Positions 1 through 7,452 of a DNA stretch of 59,404 nucleotides are shown in pieces. Numbering within the stretch: the stretch's first letter is position 1; every line of letters starts with the position of its first letter. Source of the stretch: an uncultured Chlorobiaceae bacterium (lineage in GTDB: Bacteria > Bacteroidota > Chlorobiia > Chlorobiales > Chlorobiaceae). Both the position numbers and the translations under genes were made by a program. The DNA is taken from NCBI GenBank assembly GCA_903869365.1, contig CAIPYV010000125.1, forward strand, positions 1 through 59,404, read 5' to 3'. The notes beneath the pieces are model-generated. The model worked only from the letters and a program-made list of their open reading frames with translations, was not told where the DNA came from and searched no databases.

Positions 1-1
1 A

Positions 2-136
2 GTAGCAGAGTATCTGGATCGGCGTGATGGTAATGGCAAGGCTGAGAATATGCTGGATGCTGAAAATCAGACCCACAAAAAAAAGAAGAAAAAAGGTAAG
101 AAAACTGATGAAGCACTCTCTGAAAAACCCTTATGA
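2..136 (+). CDS. csgG: CsgG-like curli secretion channel, C-terminal end (partial)
   Basis: The reading frame is open from the window edge and stops with TGA at 134-136, giving the last 44 residues of a protein. They match the tail of the complete CsgG-like protein at 57391-58323: both share VAEYL, then RRDGNGK/RRDGHGK, then an ENQT segment and a lysine-rich end (KKKKKKGKK here, KKNKKGKK there). CsgG forms the outer-membrane pore that exports curli subunits. This copy carries nine extra residues after the lysine block. Its stop overlaps the next start codon in ATGA, so the following curlin is probably translationally coupled. The identification rests on this paralogy; the CsgG domain itself lies outside the window. 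Confidence 0.8.
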   Translation, partial: VAEYLDRRDGNGKAENMLDAENQTHKKKKKKGKKTDEALSEKPL

Positions 137-1032
137 AATCAATGAAAGCAACACTTTTTGCCTTATCAGCATTTCTGCTGATTAACTCTCCTGCTTTTGC
201 AGGAATAGGTAGCGACAGTGCTTATATCACGCAGGCGGGCGATAACGGCACCGTTACAACCTCCCAGACAGCAAATGGGAACCCAAATACGATTACCGTA
301 ACTCAATATGTAGGTTCATCAAATGAGACTGCAGACGTAACGCAAGACGGTATCAGCGATCTCAAGGCAACGATTAAACAGTATGGCACAGGCGATAATA
401 CCACAGTGATACAGAGAGGCGAACATGATTACGTACGGCTTGATCAATCTGGCGAAGGGGGGAACAGCGCCGATGTCACTCAGGACACAGCATCTGTAGG
501 GGTATTAGCAACTATCACTCAGGTTGGCAGCAGCAATACGAGTGAAATTATTCAGAACGGTTTGAGTGACAAAGCAACAATCTATCAGGAAGGAAGTGGT
601 AACGGTGCTACTGTCAACCAAGGGGTTTTTTCTCAATTTGAAGAGGCGTCTATCACTCAATACGGTGTCGGCAACACTGGTGAAGTCATTCAGAATGGTT
701 TTAATGACTCCGCAACCATAACGCAGTCCGTGGGTGGCAACTGGGCCCAGATTACTCAGGAGAACGGAAGTGACAACAGAGCAAGCATCAGTCAGGGGGG
801 TGGTTACAACCACGCAAGTATAGCACAGAACGGCAGTTCCAACAATGCGACCATTGATCAGCCTGGCAACAACAACTCAGTTACTATAGGGCAGAATGGC
901 AACGACAACATAGCAAAAATTGACCAACCTGGTGACAATAACACAGCGACCATTGACCAGCACGGAAATTCACACTTTTTACAACTGACGCAAAACGGCA
1001 AAGGTAGTAACGCGACAGTTACTCAGCATTAA
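133..1032 (+). CDS. Curlin repeat protein (major curli subunit-like), copy 1
   Basis: 299 residues with a Sec signal peptide (MKSMKATLFALSAFLLINSPAFA, cleavage expected after AFA near residue 23). The rest is almost entirely curlin repeats of the N-x-A-x-I-x-Q-x-G type at about 11-residue spacing, for example NNATIDQPGNN and NDNIAKIDQPG, ending in TVTQH. In the curlin family such repeats stack as beta-strand-turn-beta-strand units and self-assemble into extracellular amyloid. It is about twice the length of E. coli CsgA. The middle part shows a 46-residue super-period shared with the curlin at 55585. There is no obvious Shine-Dalgarno; the start overlaps the preceding csgG stop. Confident as a curlin; whether it is a fibre or nucleator subunit cannot be told. 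Confidence 0.92.
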   Translation: MKSMKATLFALSAFLLINSPAFAGIGSDSAYITQAGDNGTVTTSQTANGNPNTITVTQYVGSSNETADVTQDGISDLKATIKQYGTGDNTTVIQRGEHDYVRLDQSGEGGNSADVTQDTASVGVLATITQVGSSNTSEIIQNGLSDKATIYQEGSGNGATVNQGVFSQFEEASITQYGVGNTGEVIQNGFNDSATITQSVGGNWAQITQENGSDNRASISQGGGYNHASIAQNGSSNNATIDQPGNNNSVTIGQNGNDNIAKIDQPGDNNTATIDQHGNSHFLQLTQNGKGSNATVTQH

Positions 1033-1163
1033 CAGACAAGGGACGTTGTTTAGTAGGTTAAGTTAATTCCTCAAATCACCCATTATTGACTTCTGCATTT
1101 TTCATATTCAAACCCCCAGGAACTTTTTTACAAATATAAACAGCAGCTCCAGGCATGGCTCAA

Positions 1164-1295
1164 CTATGCCAACCCGAAACGCTGCATTCTCATCCCCGGC
1201 TCATTTCTTTCCCACTCCCGCCAAATACCCATCCAGGCATCGAACTCCGCAGCAAAACCCGTCAGATAGTTGTTCCATAGGGTGTGATTGGTTTG
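1164..1295 (-). pseudogene. Remnant of an unknown gene in the 1033-1355 spacer
   Basis: On the minus strand an open stretch runs from an in-frame TAA (1296-1298) to a TAG at 1164-1166. It encodes about 43 residues with protein-like composition: NYLTGFAAEFDAWMGIWREW, then ERNEPGMRMQRFGLA at the end. There is no usable ATG at its beginning, so it looks like the 3' end of a gene that has lost its 5' part. I do not recognise the family. The rest of the 323-base spacer shows no gene; the plus-strand ORF over it (1166-1348) is low-complexity and reads as a shadow. Confidence 0.35.
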
Positions 1296-1355
1296 TTACC
1301 AGGAATTCATTTTTTAAATTGAACCCAGAAGTCATCCTTTTTCCGTAGATACCTT

Positions 1356-1778
1356 ATGACACTTGATCTGACAAGCCTCCACAGAGCAATAGTATCCCTG
1401 GAAAAGTCAATTTTCAGCTATCGGTCGCTCTCCGAAAACAGCACTCTGACTATGGACGATCTCGATACCGTCAAAGCCGGAGTGATACAGAACTTTGAAG
1501 TTGCCTATGAACAGTGCTGGAAATTTATGAAGCGCTGGATTGAACGGAATGTCAGTCCTGATATTGTGGATGGTGTAACCAGAAGAGAGCTTTTTAGAGT
1601 CAGCGCTGAAAACCGCCTTATTGATGATGTTTCAGTGTGGATGGAGTTTCACCAGTCAAGAAACTTGACCGCTCATACCTATGATGCTGAAAATGCAGGT
1701 CATGCATTTAGTGCAGCACTGATTTTTATTGATTCGGCAAAGGATTTTCTCAAACGCTTGGAGGCTCGTCATGATTGA
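1356..1778 (+). CDS. HEPN-type nucleotidyltransferase substrate-binding protein (HI0074 family)
   Basis: 140 residues, all-helical in appearance, matching the HI0074-like partner of minimal nucleotidyltransferases. It carries the HEPN signature R-x4-H (RNLTAH, near residue 105), and the surrounding SVWMEFHQSRNLTAHTY is typical of the family. HEPN proteins in such pairs act as RNase toxins or as the target of modification by the partner. The gene overlaps the next one by 8 bases, so the two are coupled. The spacer upstream shows no clear promoter. The family is clear; toxicity in this organism is inferred. Confidence 0.85.
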   Translation: MTLDLTSLHRAIVSLEKSIFSYRSLSENSTLTMDDLDTVKAGVIQNFEVAYEQCWKFMKRWIERNVSPDIVDGVTRRELFRVSAENRLIDDVSVWMEFHQSRNLTAHTYDAENAGHAFSAALIFIDSAKDFLKRLEARHD

Positions 1779-2070
1779 TGTAAGTCCCAACCATATCGAA
1801 ACAGTTCTCGGCATTCTGGCCAGGCATGTTCCGGAATGCGAAGCAAGAATTTTCGGTTCACGCTTCTCAGGAACAGCAAAACGCTATTCCGATCTTGATA
1901 TAGCCCTTGTAGGGCGTGAAAAGCTCGACTGGCGGGTTATGGCAGCTATAAAAGAGGAATTTCAGGAGTCTGAGCTTGCTTTCCGCGTTGATATTCTTGA
2001 CTGGAATGCTCTTTCAGCTGAGTTTCGAAAGGCAATCGAAGAGAGTGGTTATCAGGTACTGCATCAATAA
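1771..2070 (+). CDS. Minimal nucleotidyltransferase (MNT/MntA type antitoxin)
   Basis: 99 residues from the ATG at 1771. It has the nucleotidyltransferase active-site pattern G-S-R-F-S-G followed by SDLDIAL (GSxFxG...SDxD), near residues 29-45. In HEPN/MNT pairs this enzyme neutralises the HEPN partner, in studied cases by adding AMP to it. An upstream in-frame ATG at 1729 would add 14 residues of unrelated sequence deep inside the HEPN gene, so 1771 is preferred. It lies between a gene remnant and a housekeeping operon, a usual place for a mobile toxin-antitoxin pair. Confidence 0.87.
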   Translation: MIDVSPNHIETVLGILARHVPECEARIFGSRFSGTAKRYSDLDIALVGREKLDWRVMAAIKEEFQESELAFRVDILDWNALSAEFRKAIEESGYQVLHQ

Positions 2071-2115
2071 ACCATTGCCTCTGTTGTCCTTGAACTCACT
2101 TCCTTCCCAGATATC

Positions 2116-2391
2116 TTATTTTTTGTTTTTCCCGCTGAACAAGCTTATATCCACAAGCCCGTCAACAAGTTTAGCCGTCTCGGGCGAGAGACCCGAAGGA
2201 TTGATTTTGCTGATGACTTTGGCCAGGGTGTAGATTTTTCCTTCAAGCGGCAGAAATTTGTTGACCACCACAATATTATCCTTTCTCACTCGGCACTCTC
2301 CACCCAAAAAATTACCTTTTTCAAAGCGCACAGTATAACCAAGCTCTTTAATGGTCTTTTCAAGCAGTGACAACTGTGCAGTTTTCTTCAT
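2116..2391 (-). CDS. Small conserved hypothetical protein
   Basis: 91 residues starting MKKTAQLSLLEKTIKELGY and ending in a lysine-rich tail (SGKNKK). No signal peptide or membrane segment. The region GNFLGGECRVRKDNIVVVNK looks like a small beta-rich domain, and helices flank it on both sides. I do not recognise a named family. It is the last gene of a minus-strand run, 22 bases after the NUDIX gene, so it is probably cotranscribed with it. It has the composition of a real gene and no competing ORF. Confidence 0.7.
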   Translation of the reverse strand: MKKTAQLSLLEKTIKELGYTVRFEKGNFLGGECRVRKDNIVVVNKFLPLEGKIYTLAKVISKINPSGLSPETAKLVDGLVDISLFSGKNKK

Positions 2392-2413
2392 GAACCTCTC
2401 TTTTGTAGAGTGT

Positions 2414-2974
2414 TTATCTTGCCAGCGTCAAAAGGTACTTCAGTATCGGAGCAGCGTGCAGAGCCTGCATCATGCTCCCATCAAGCACAATGGAGCGGAG
2501 TTCATCAATCGTGACAAGGTGCACACTTATCTCCTCAGTGGCATCAAGATTCTGCTTGCTGATCAGTTCAACCCCTTCGGCCAGAAAGCTGTACGTGATA
2601 TTGTTCTGCAAGGCAGGATTGGCACTCAACTCCATCAACGGCTTCCATAAGCCAGCGCCGAAACCGGTCTCCTCGAGCAGCTCGCGTTGAGCCGACTCAA
2701 GTACCGACTCTCCCGTCTTGTCGTGAACTCCTGCAGGAAGTTCATAACAAACCTTGCCGATCCCGTGCCGGTATTGCCGAATCAGAACAAATTCCTGTTT
2801 TTTTGTTATTGCAAGCACATTGCTCCAAGGCGGAAACTCCCAGATGTAATAATCGTCGATGACTCTGCCGTTCGGAAGCTGAACGGTATCCTGGCGCATG
2901 GTGAGCCATGGCCTGTTATAGAGGTATTTAGTGTCAAGTGTTGTCCAGAACTTCGGCTCGTCTTCGATCTTCAT
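2414..2974 (-). CDS. NUDIX hydrolase, ADP-ribose pyrophosphatase-like
   Basis: 186 residues. The NUDIX box is complete: G-x5-E-x7-REL-x-EE-x-G runs from GESVLESA into QRELLEETGFG, at about residues 107-125. The upstream PAG (ELPAG) and the family length fit ADP-sugar pyrophosphatases, which cleave ADP-ribose or similar compounds into AMP and a sugar phosphate in the cytoplasm. It starts 2 bases after the permease stop, so it sits in an operon with that gene and with the 91-residue protein that follows. The exact substrate cannot be read from the sequence. Confidence 0.87.
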   Translation of the reverse strand: MKIEDEPKFWTTLDTKYLYNRPWLTMRQDTVQLPNGRVIDDYYIWEFPPWSNVLAITKKQEFVLIRQYRHGIGKVCYELPAGVHDKTGESVLESAQRELLEETGFGAGLWKPLMELSANPALQNNITYSFLAEGVELISKQNLDATEEISVHLVTIDELRSIVLDGSMMQALHAAPILKYLLTLAR

Positions 2975-2976
2975 GA

Positions 2977-4455
2977 TTATCCTCTCATTCTTGGGTCCAG
3001 GGCATCGCGGACACCGTCACCGATAAGGTTGAAACACACAACAGTAGTCAGGATGGCGATACCCGGGAAGGTTGAAATCCACCAGTAGTTCAAAAGGCTG
3101 TCCCGCCCCTCATTAATAATATTTCCCCAGCTCGGTGTTGGAGGCTGAACTCCGAGACCTAGAAAGGAGAGTCCCGCCTCAGTAAGGATAATACTCCCGA
3201 TCCTTAATGTTGCGGCAATAATGACCGGAGTCAGGGTATTGGGTGCAAGATGCCGAAAGATAATTCGCATGCTGGAAAGGCCGAGCGATTTTGCCGCAAG
3301 AATGAACTCCTGCTCCTTGAGCGAAAGTACCTGGCTTCTGACAATCCTGGCGACACCCATCCATCCTGTAAAAGACAGGGTGATGACAATGAGGTAAATG
3401 GAGTTGCCAAAGGTGGCAATAATGATAAGAATAAGAAAGAGAGCAGGAAATGCGATAAGGATATCCACAATTCTCATCATGACAGCATCAATCCAGCCGC
3501 CGAAATATCCTGAAGTGACTCCGATAACGGTACCGAGCGTGACAGAGATCAGGACGACAAGAAAGCCGATCGAAAGCGATATTTTTGAACCATAGATTAC
3601 CCGACTGAGAATGTCCCTCCCATATTGGTCGGTACCGAAAATAAAGGTTCGTGCAATCACAAAATCCGGCACAGCCTGCCCGTTAATTTTTCCGGTTCCC
3701 GCAAGTTCATCGATAGCGATTGTCTTTGTACGAATGCCCTGGCGGTAAATCACCCTGTTTCCATCAATCCGGTACTCGTCGATAAACCTTACCGTATTGG
3801 GTTCATTGCGTGTTTTCAGACTCTGGAAATCGCTGATCAGGCTGTTGGCAAGCTCTACCGTTGTTCCGTTGCCTGCCTGTAAAGGAATGATCAATGTTTT
3901 AGGCTGTTTGAGCACCAGAGCATGCAGCCGGGCAAATGGCGGCTGATAAGCGGTGACTAAAAAGTCCTGTTGATCATAAGGACTGAAAGGGGCTATAAAC
4001 GGAGCAAGGAAGGCCAAAGAATAAAGTATAAAAATAACAGCTGAAGCGTACAGAGCTATTGACTGGCGCATGAAAGCTCTGAAGCTTATCTTCCCGAGAC
4101 TGAGTTCACTCTTTTCCAGCTCTTTCGTTGCGTCCTTTTTTTTGAAAATTTTTCTGCCGACAGCTGCAAGAGATACCGGTATCCCAATAAGATAGATGGC
4201 CCCTATCCAGAATTCAAGAATTTCAGATGTGAAAATTTCCTTCAAAGATTCCGGTGCTCTGAAAAAAAGAATTGCTGCGGTAAACATGGAACGAAAACTG
4301 ATCAGCACAAGATCAGCCTTGAAGAGCAGGATAAGGAGAAACGCAATGAAAGAGACCGAAAGAAAAACAATCGATCCTTTATTTTGTAAACGTTTTGCTC
4401 CTGCCTTGGGAATAAGGCTGTGCAGGGATGATGTTGTGCCGTTCTCTGTTTTCAA
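2977..4455 (-). CDS. ABC transporter permease, OppC/DppC type, with extra N-terminal region
   Basis: 492 residues. The C-terminal two thirds is a binding-protein-dependent permease of the DppC family: the segment after FGTDQYGRDILSRVIYGSK, the coupling-loop region EFILAAKSLGLSSMRII, and the ending DALDPRMRG. Typical DppC proteins have about 300 residues. The extra length is an N-terminal region of about 125 residues with two hydrophobic segments (about 28-50 and 76-100) and a long insertion between the first core helix and the GTDQYGRD motif. No partner permease, ATPase or binding protein is adjacent, so the rest of the transporter must be elsewhere. Substrate unknown; peptides are the family default. 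Confidence 0.85.
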   Translation of the reverse strand: MKTENGTTSSLHSLIPKAGAKRLQNKGSIVFLSVSFIAFLLILLFKADLVLISFRSMFTAAILFFRAPESLKEIFTSEILEFWIGAIYLIGIPVSLAAVGRKIFKKKDATKELEKSELSLGKISFRAFMRQSIALYASAVIFILYSLAFLAPFIAPFSPYDQQDFLVTAYQPPFARLHALVLKQPKTLIIPLQAGNGTTVELANSLISDFQSLKTRNEPNTVRFIDEYRIDGNRVIYRQGIRTKTIAIDELAGTGKINGQAVPDFVIARTFIFGTDQYGRDILSRVIYGSKISLSIGFLVVLISVTLGTVIGVTSGYFGGWIDAVMMRIVDILIAFPALFLILIIIATFGNSIYLIVITLSFTGWMGVARIVRSQVLSLKEQEFILAAKSLGLSSMRIIFRHLAPNTLTPVIIAATLRIGSIILTEAGLSFLGLGVQPPTPSWGNIINEGRDSLLNYWWISTFPGIAILTTVVCFNLIGDGVRDALDPRMRG

Positions 4456-4474
4456 GCGTGTATGGCTTTCGGTG

Positions 4475-4512
4475 AAAAAAAAAGCTGCTTTTCCCTGAAG
4501 AAAAGCAGCTTT
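4475..4512 (-). terminator. Strong intrinsic terminator after rplY
   Basis: A 13-bp perfect inverted repeat (AAAGCTGCTTTTC at 4481-4493 and its complement at 4500-4512) encloses a 6-base loop. Read on the minus strand it is followed by a run of T (4475-4480 plus the stem end). It lies between the rplY stop (4555) and the permease start (4455), separating prs-rplY from the permease-NUDIX run. Confidence 0.9.
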
Positions 4513-4554
4513 GTAAAGTAAAGAATCCGAGTCGAAAAAGAAGTTGAACAGTTC

Positions 4555-5148
4555 TCAGCTGACCGTAGCTGCTTCCTCAGTGGTTTCTGCTTCCTTTTTA
4601 GAGGCAAGAACAGTAATGACAGGAGTATCCGGATCATCCATAATGATAAGGTCTGTATACGCATCCATAGGAAGTTCCTTCACATGGATGGAGTGTCCGA
4701 TTTCCAATGCTGTAACATCGATGACGAAATGATCGGGCATATGTTCCGGTTTGCCCTTGATCGTAAGCGCATGCTTGATGATCTGGAGTCTGCCACCTTT
4801 CTCCACGCCGGCACTCTCGCCAGAAAAAGCTACCGGTACTTCAAGCTCAATGATTTCATCAGCAGAGAAAAGCTGAAAGTCAGTATGAATAATTCTATCT
4901 GTTACCGGATGAAACTGAACATCCTTGATAAAAGAACGCTTAATCTTACCGTCCGGGAACTGAAGATCAATAATGTGAGACTCAGCTGAGTGTACAAGCT
5001 TCCTCAATGCAAGTTCATTGACGCCTACGGCCACGGTTTCTTCACCTTTATGATAGATAACTGCGGGTACAATACCGCTCTTGCGCAGTTTTTCAGCTTC
5101 GTTCTTTTTGATAATACGAGGTTCTACTCCCAATACAATAGTTTCCAT
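4555..5148 (-). CDS. rplY: 50S ribosomal protein L25/Ctc family
   Basis: 197 residues, the long two-domain TL5/Ctc form. The N-terminal 5S-rRNA-binding domain (about 1-95) contains RKSGIVPAVIYHKGEE and a FIKDVQFHPVTDRIIHTDFQ-like core. The C-terminal beta domain (about 96-185) starts at VPVAFSGES and includes HALTIKGKPEHMPDHFVIDV. The end is acidic and threonine-rich (EAETTEEAATVS). The start has a good AAGGAAG box. It follows prs by 33 bases, a common prs-rplY pairing, and is ended by the strong hairpin at 4475-4512. Confidence 0.95.
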   Translation of the reverse strand: METIVLGVEPRIIKKNEAEKLRKSGIVPAVIYHKGEETVAVGVNELALRKLVHSAESHIIDLQFPDGKIKRSFIKDVQFHPVTDRIIHTDFQLFSADEIIELEVPVAFSGESAGVEKGGRLQIIKHALTIKGKPEHMPDHFVIDVTALEIGHSIHVKELPMDAYTDLIIMDDPDTPVITVLASKKEAETTEEAATVS

Positions 5149-5181
5149 GTGTTCTTCCTTTATCTCTTTTATCGCTTGTGT

Positions 5182-6153
5182 TTAGTGAAGGTTCGTAAGT
5201 TTCTCAATGATGTTCTTGCTGTCAAAAAGGCAGCTGACAGAATCATCTTCATAAATACGCTTGATAGCTTCTCCGAAGAGGTTGCTGACGGTTACCGTTT
5301 CAATTTTCGCTGAATATTCATGCTTTGTGATCACAGAATCAGTGACAATTACCTTTTCAAGTATTGATGCATCGATTCGTTTGATAGCAGGCCCTGACAG
5401 AATCGGATGTGTAGCTGCAGCATAGATTTTAAGCCCCCCTGCATCACGGATAGCTTTTGCAGCGTTGACAAGGGTTCCCGCAGTGTCAATCATATCGTCA
5501 ACAAGAAGGACATTTTTTCCGTTGACATCACCGATAATATTCATGACTTCAGCAACATTAGCTGCCGGTCTTCGTTTATCGACAATCACCAGATCAGTAC
5601 CGAGTTCTTCGGCAAATTTTCTGGCCAGCTTGACGCCGCCCACGTCAGGAGAGGCAACGACAAGGTTTTCGCGAAATTCTCTATGCCGGATATGGTCTAT
5701 AAGGATCACGCTCGAATACAGGTGATCAAACGGAATATCAAAAAATCCTTGAATCTGTGGAGCATGCAGATCCATGGTTAAAATACGATTTGCTCCAGCC
5801 TCGGTCAGGAGGTTGGCAACAAGCTTTGCTGTAATGGCAACCCGCGGCCTGTCCTTTCTGTCCTGCCTGGCATAGCCATAATAGGGAATAACAGCGGTTA
5901 TCCTTGCCGCTGAAGACCTTCTTGCTGCATCAATCATGATCAGCAGCTCCATAAGGTTATCGCCGGGTGGATTGGTAGACTGTACAATAAACAGATCTGA
6001 CCCGCGGATCGATTCAAAAAAGTTGACCGAAATCTCACCGTCAGAAAAGTTTTCAACCTTTGCATTGCCAAGTGACATGTCGAGATACTCAGCAATCTTC
6101 TCAGCAAGCGCAGGGTTACTGCGTCCTGCAAAAATTTTAATGGGTTTTGCCAT
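5182..6153 (-). CDS. prs: Ribose-phosphate pyrophosphokinase (PRPP synthetase)
   Basis: Makes PRPP from ribose 5-phosphate and ATP for nucleotide, histidine and tryptophan synthesis. Recognised by KIFAGRSNPALAEKIA at the N-terminus, the ATP-binding YYGYARQDRKDRPR region, DLHAPQIQGFF, and the PRPP motif VLLVDDMIDTAGT. I chose the ATG at 6153 (MAKPIK...) because AGGA sits a few bases upstream of it; an in-frame ATG at 6165 would add four residues. From 6153 it has 323 residues, normal for the family. It is the first gene of the prs-rplY operon and is divergent from lpxD. Confidence 0.95.
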   Translation of the reverse strand: MAKPIKIFAGRSNPALAEKIAEYLDMSLGNAKVENFSDGEISVNFFESIRGSDLFIVQSTNPPGDNLMELLIMIDAARRSSAARITAVIPYYGYARQDRKDRPRVAITAKLVANLLTEAGANRILTMDLHAPQIQGFFDIPFDHLYSSVILIDHIRHREFRENLVVASPDVGGVKLARKFAEELGTDLVIVDKRRPAANVAEVMNIIGDVNGKNVLLVDDMIDTAGTLVNAAKAIRDAGGLKIYAAATHPILSGPAIKRIDASILEKVIVTDSVITKHEYSAKIETVTVSNLFGEAIKRIYEDDSVSCLFDSKNIIEKLTNLH

Positions 6154-6335
6154 CGTGTCCTGCATATTCAGATGAAAGGGATTATATTATGGCAGTCGTT
6201 TTACGCACCAGAGTATCCTTAACCGTTTTTCCCGAAGATGGATTGAATAATCACGAGAATCCAAATATAATTAAAAAGGCTGAAAAATTAACTATTTTTT
6301 TCCTCTTTCTAAAGCACTGTTATTGATAAAAAAAT

Positions 6336-7388
6336 ATGACTATTCAGGAGATCAGGGACTACCTCGGGCGATTTTTTGGAGCTGTTGAACTGGTCGGTAA
6401 CGCAGATGAATTGATTTCCGGGCCGGCTAAAATCGACTCCGCACAAAAAGGGCAGGTCAGCTTTATAGCCAACGAAAAATATGCCCGATATCTTGCCACA
6501 ACCGAGGCCTCGCTTGTTATTGTACACAAGTCAGTTTCTGTTGATGAATTCAGCCACCGCACCTCTTTTCTCAAGGTCGGTGATCCCTATACCGCCTTTG
6601 TCTTTCTTCTTCAGACATTTGCAACCCCGAGAACAATAGCGTTGAACGGTATTGCTTCGACAGCAGTTATCGGTGAAGGTGTTTCTATCGGCGAAGGTGT
6701 CTCCATCGGCGAGTACGTTGTGATCGGTGATCGATGTACAATCGGCAGTAATGCGGTCATTGGCGCTCATACTGTTCTTTTTCACGATATCTTCCTTGGC
6801 GATGACGCAGTTTTATTTCCGAATGTGACCATTTATGATGGATCGCTTATCGGTAAAAGGGTTGTTATTCATTCGGGAAGCGTCATTGGAGCCGATGGTT
6901 TCGGGTTTGCTCCCCAGAGCGACGGATCTTATGTAAAGATTCCCCAGATGGGCATTGTTGAAATCGGTGACGATGTTGAAATTGGGGCCAATGCCACTAT
7001 AGACAGGGCAACGATGGGAAGTACCGTTATCGGCAGAGGTGCCAAAATCGATAATCTTGTTCAGATCGCCCACAATTGCAGGATCGGCGAAGATACTGTC
7101 ATTGCTGCACAGGCTGGTATTTCCGGAAGCGTAACCATAGGCAGGCAATGCATGATCGGAGGACAGGCAGGATTTGCAGGTCACCTTGAGCTTGCCGATC
7201 GCATACAGGTTGCCGCCCAGGCCGGTATTTCAAAATCATTTCTTGAACCAGGTATTGCCCTCCGAGGATATCCAGCGCAGCCAATGCGTGAACAACTCAA
7301 GCACGAAGCCATGCTGCGCAACCTTGGCGCCATGAAAGAAAAGCTGAATCTCCTCGAAGCTGAACTGAAAGCACTCAAAAATTCATAA
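6336..7388 (+). CDS. lpxD: UDP-3-O-acylglucosamine N-acyltransferase
   Basis: 350 residues. Adds the N-linked hydroxyacyl chain to UDP-3-O-acyl-glucosamine in lipid A synthesis. The N-terminal uridine-binding domain (about 1-105) is followed by a left-handed beta-helix of hexapeptide repeats (from about residue 108: [15 protein letters not shown]) and a C-terminal helix (about 325-350). The catalytic histidine region [14 protein letters not shown] is present. No Shine-Dalgarno is visible before the ATG. Other lipid A genes are not adjacent. A UUCG hairpin follows the stop. Confidence 0.95.
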   Translation: MTIQEIRDYLGRFFGAVELVGNADELISGPAKIDSAQKGQVSFIANEKYARYLATTEASLVIVHKSVSVDEFSHRTSFLKVGDPYTAFVFLLQTFATPRTIALNGIASTAVIGEGVSIGEGVSIGEYVVIGDRCTIGSNAVIGAHTVLFHDIFLGDDAVLFPNVTIYDGSLIGKRVVIHSGSVIGADGFGFAPQSDGSYVKIPQMGIVEIGDDVEIGANATIDRATMGSTVIGRGAKIDNLVQIAHNCRIGEDTVIAAQAGISGSVTIGRQCMIGGQAGFAGHLELADRIQVAAQAGISKSFLEPGIALRGYPAQPMREQLKHEAMLRNLGAMKEKLNLLEAELKALKNS

Positions 7389-7398
7389 TAGACTCCAG

Positions 7399-7420
7399 GC
7401 GCCCTTCGGGGCGCAGTTGT
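7399..7420 (+). terminator. UUCG-loop hairpin after lpxD
   Basis: GCGCCC-TTCG-GGGCGC (7399-7414) is a 6-bp GC stem with a very stable UUCG tetraloop, followed by a moderate T-rich stretch. It lies between the convergent lpxD and the GH15-DUF547 gene, so it could serve either strand. Confidence 0.65.
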
Positions 7421-7452
7421 TTATTATGTATGCAATTGAAACTGCTCAATTA

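Noticed and set aside
505-813. 102-codon minus-strand ORF inside curlin copy 1
   Set aside because: It is the mirror of a repeat-rich coding sequence; its serine/threonine/valine composition comes from the curlin repeats on the other strand.
1-1032. Curlin repeats considered as a CRISPR-like or satellite array
   Set aside because: The periodicity is in the protein; DNA units diverge and stay in one coding frame with a signal peptide.
1166-1348. 60-codon plus-strand ORF rich in S, P and H
   Set aside because: Low-complexity, no ribosome site, and antisense to the better-looking minus-strand remnant at 1164-1295.
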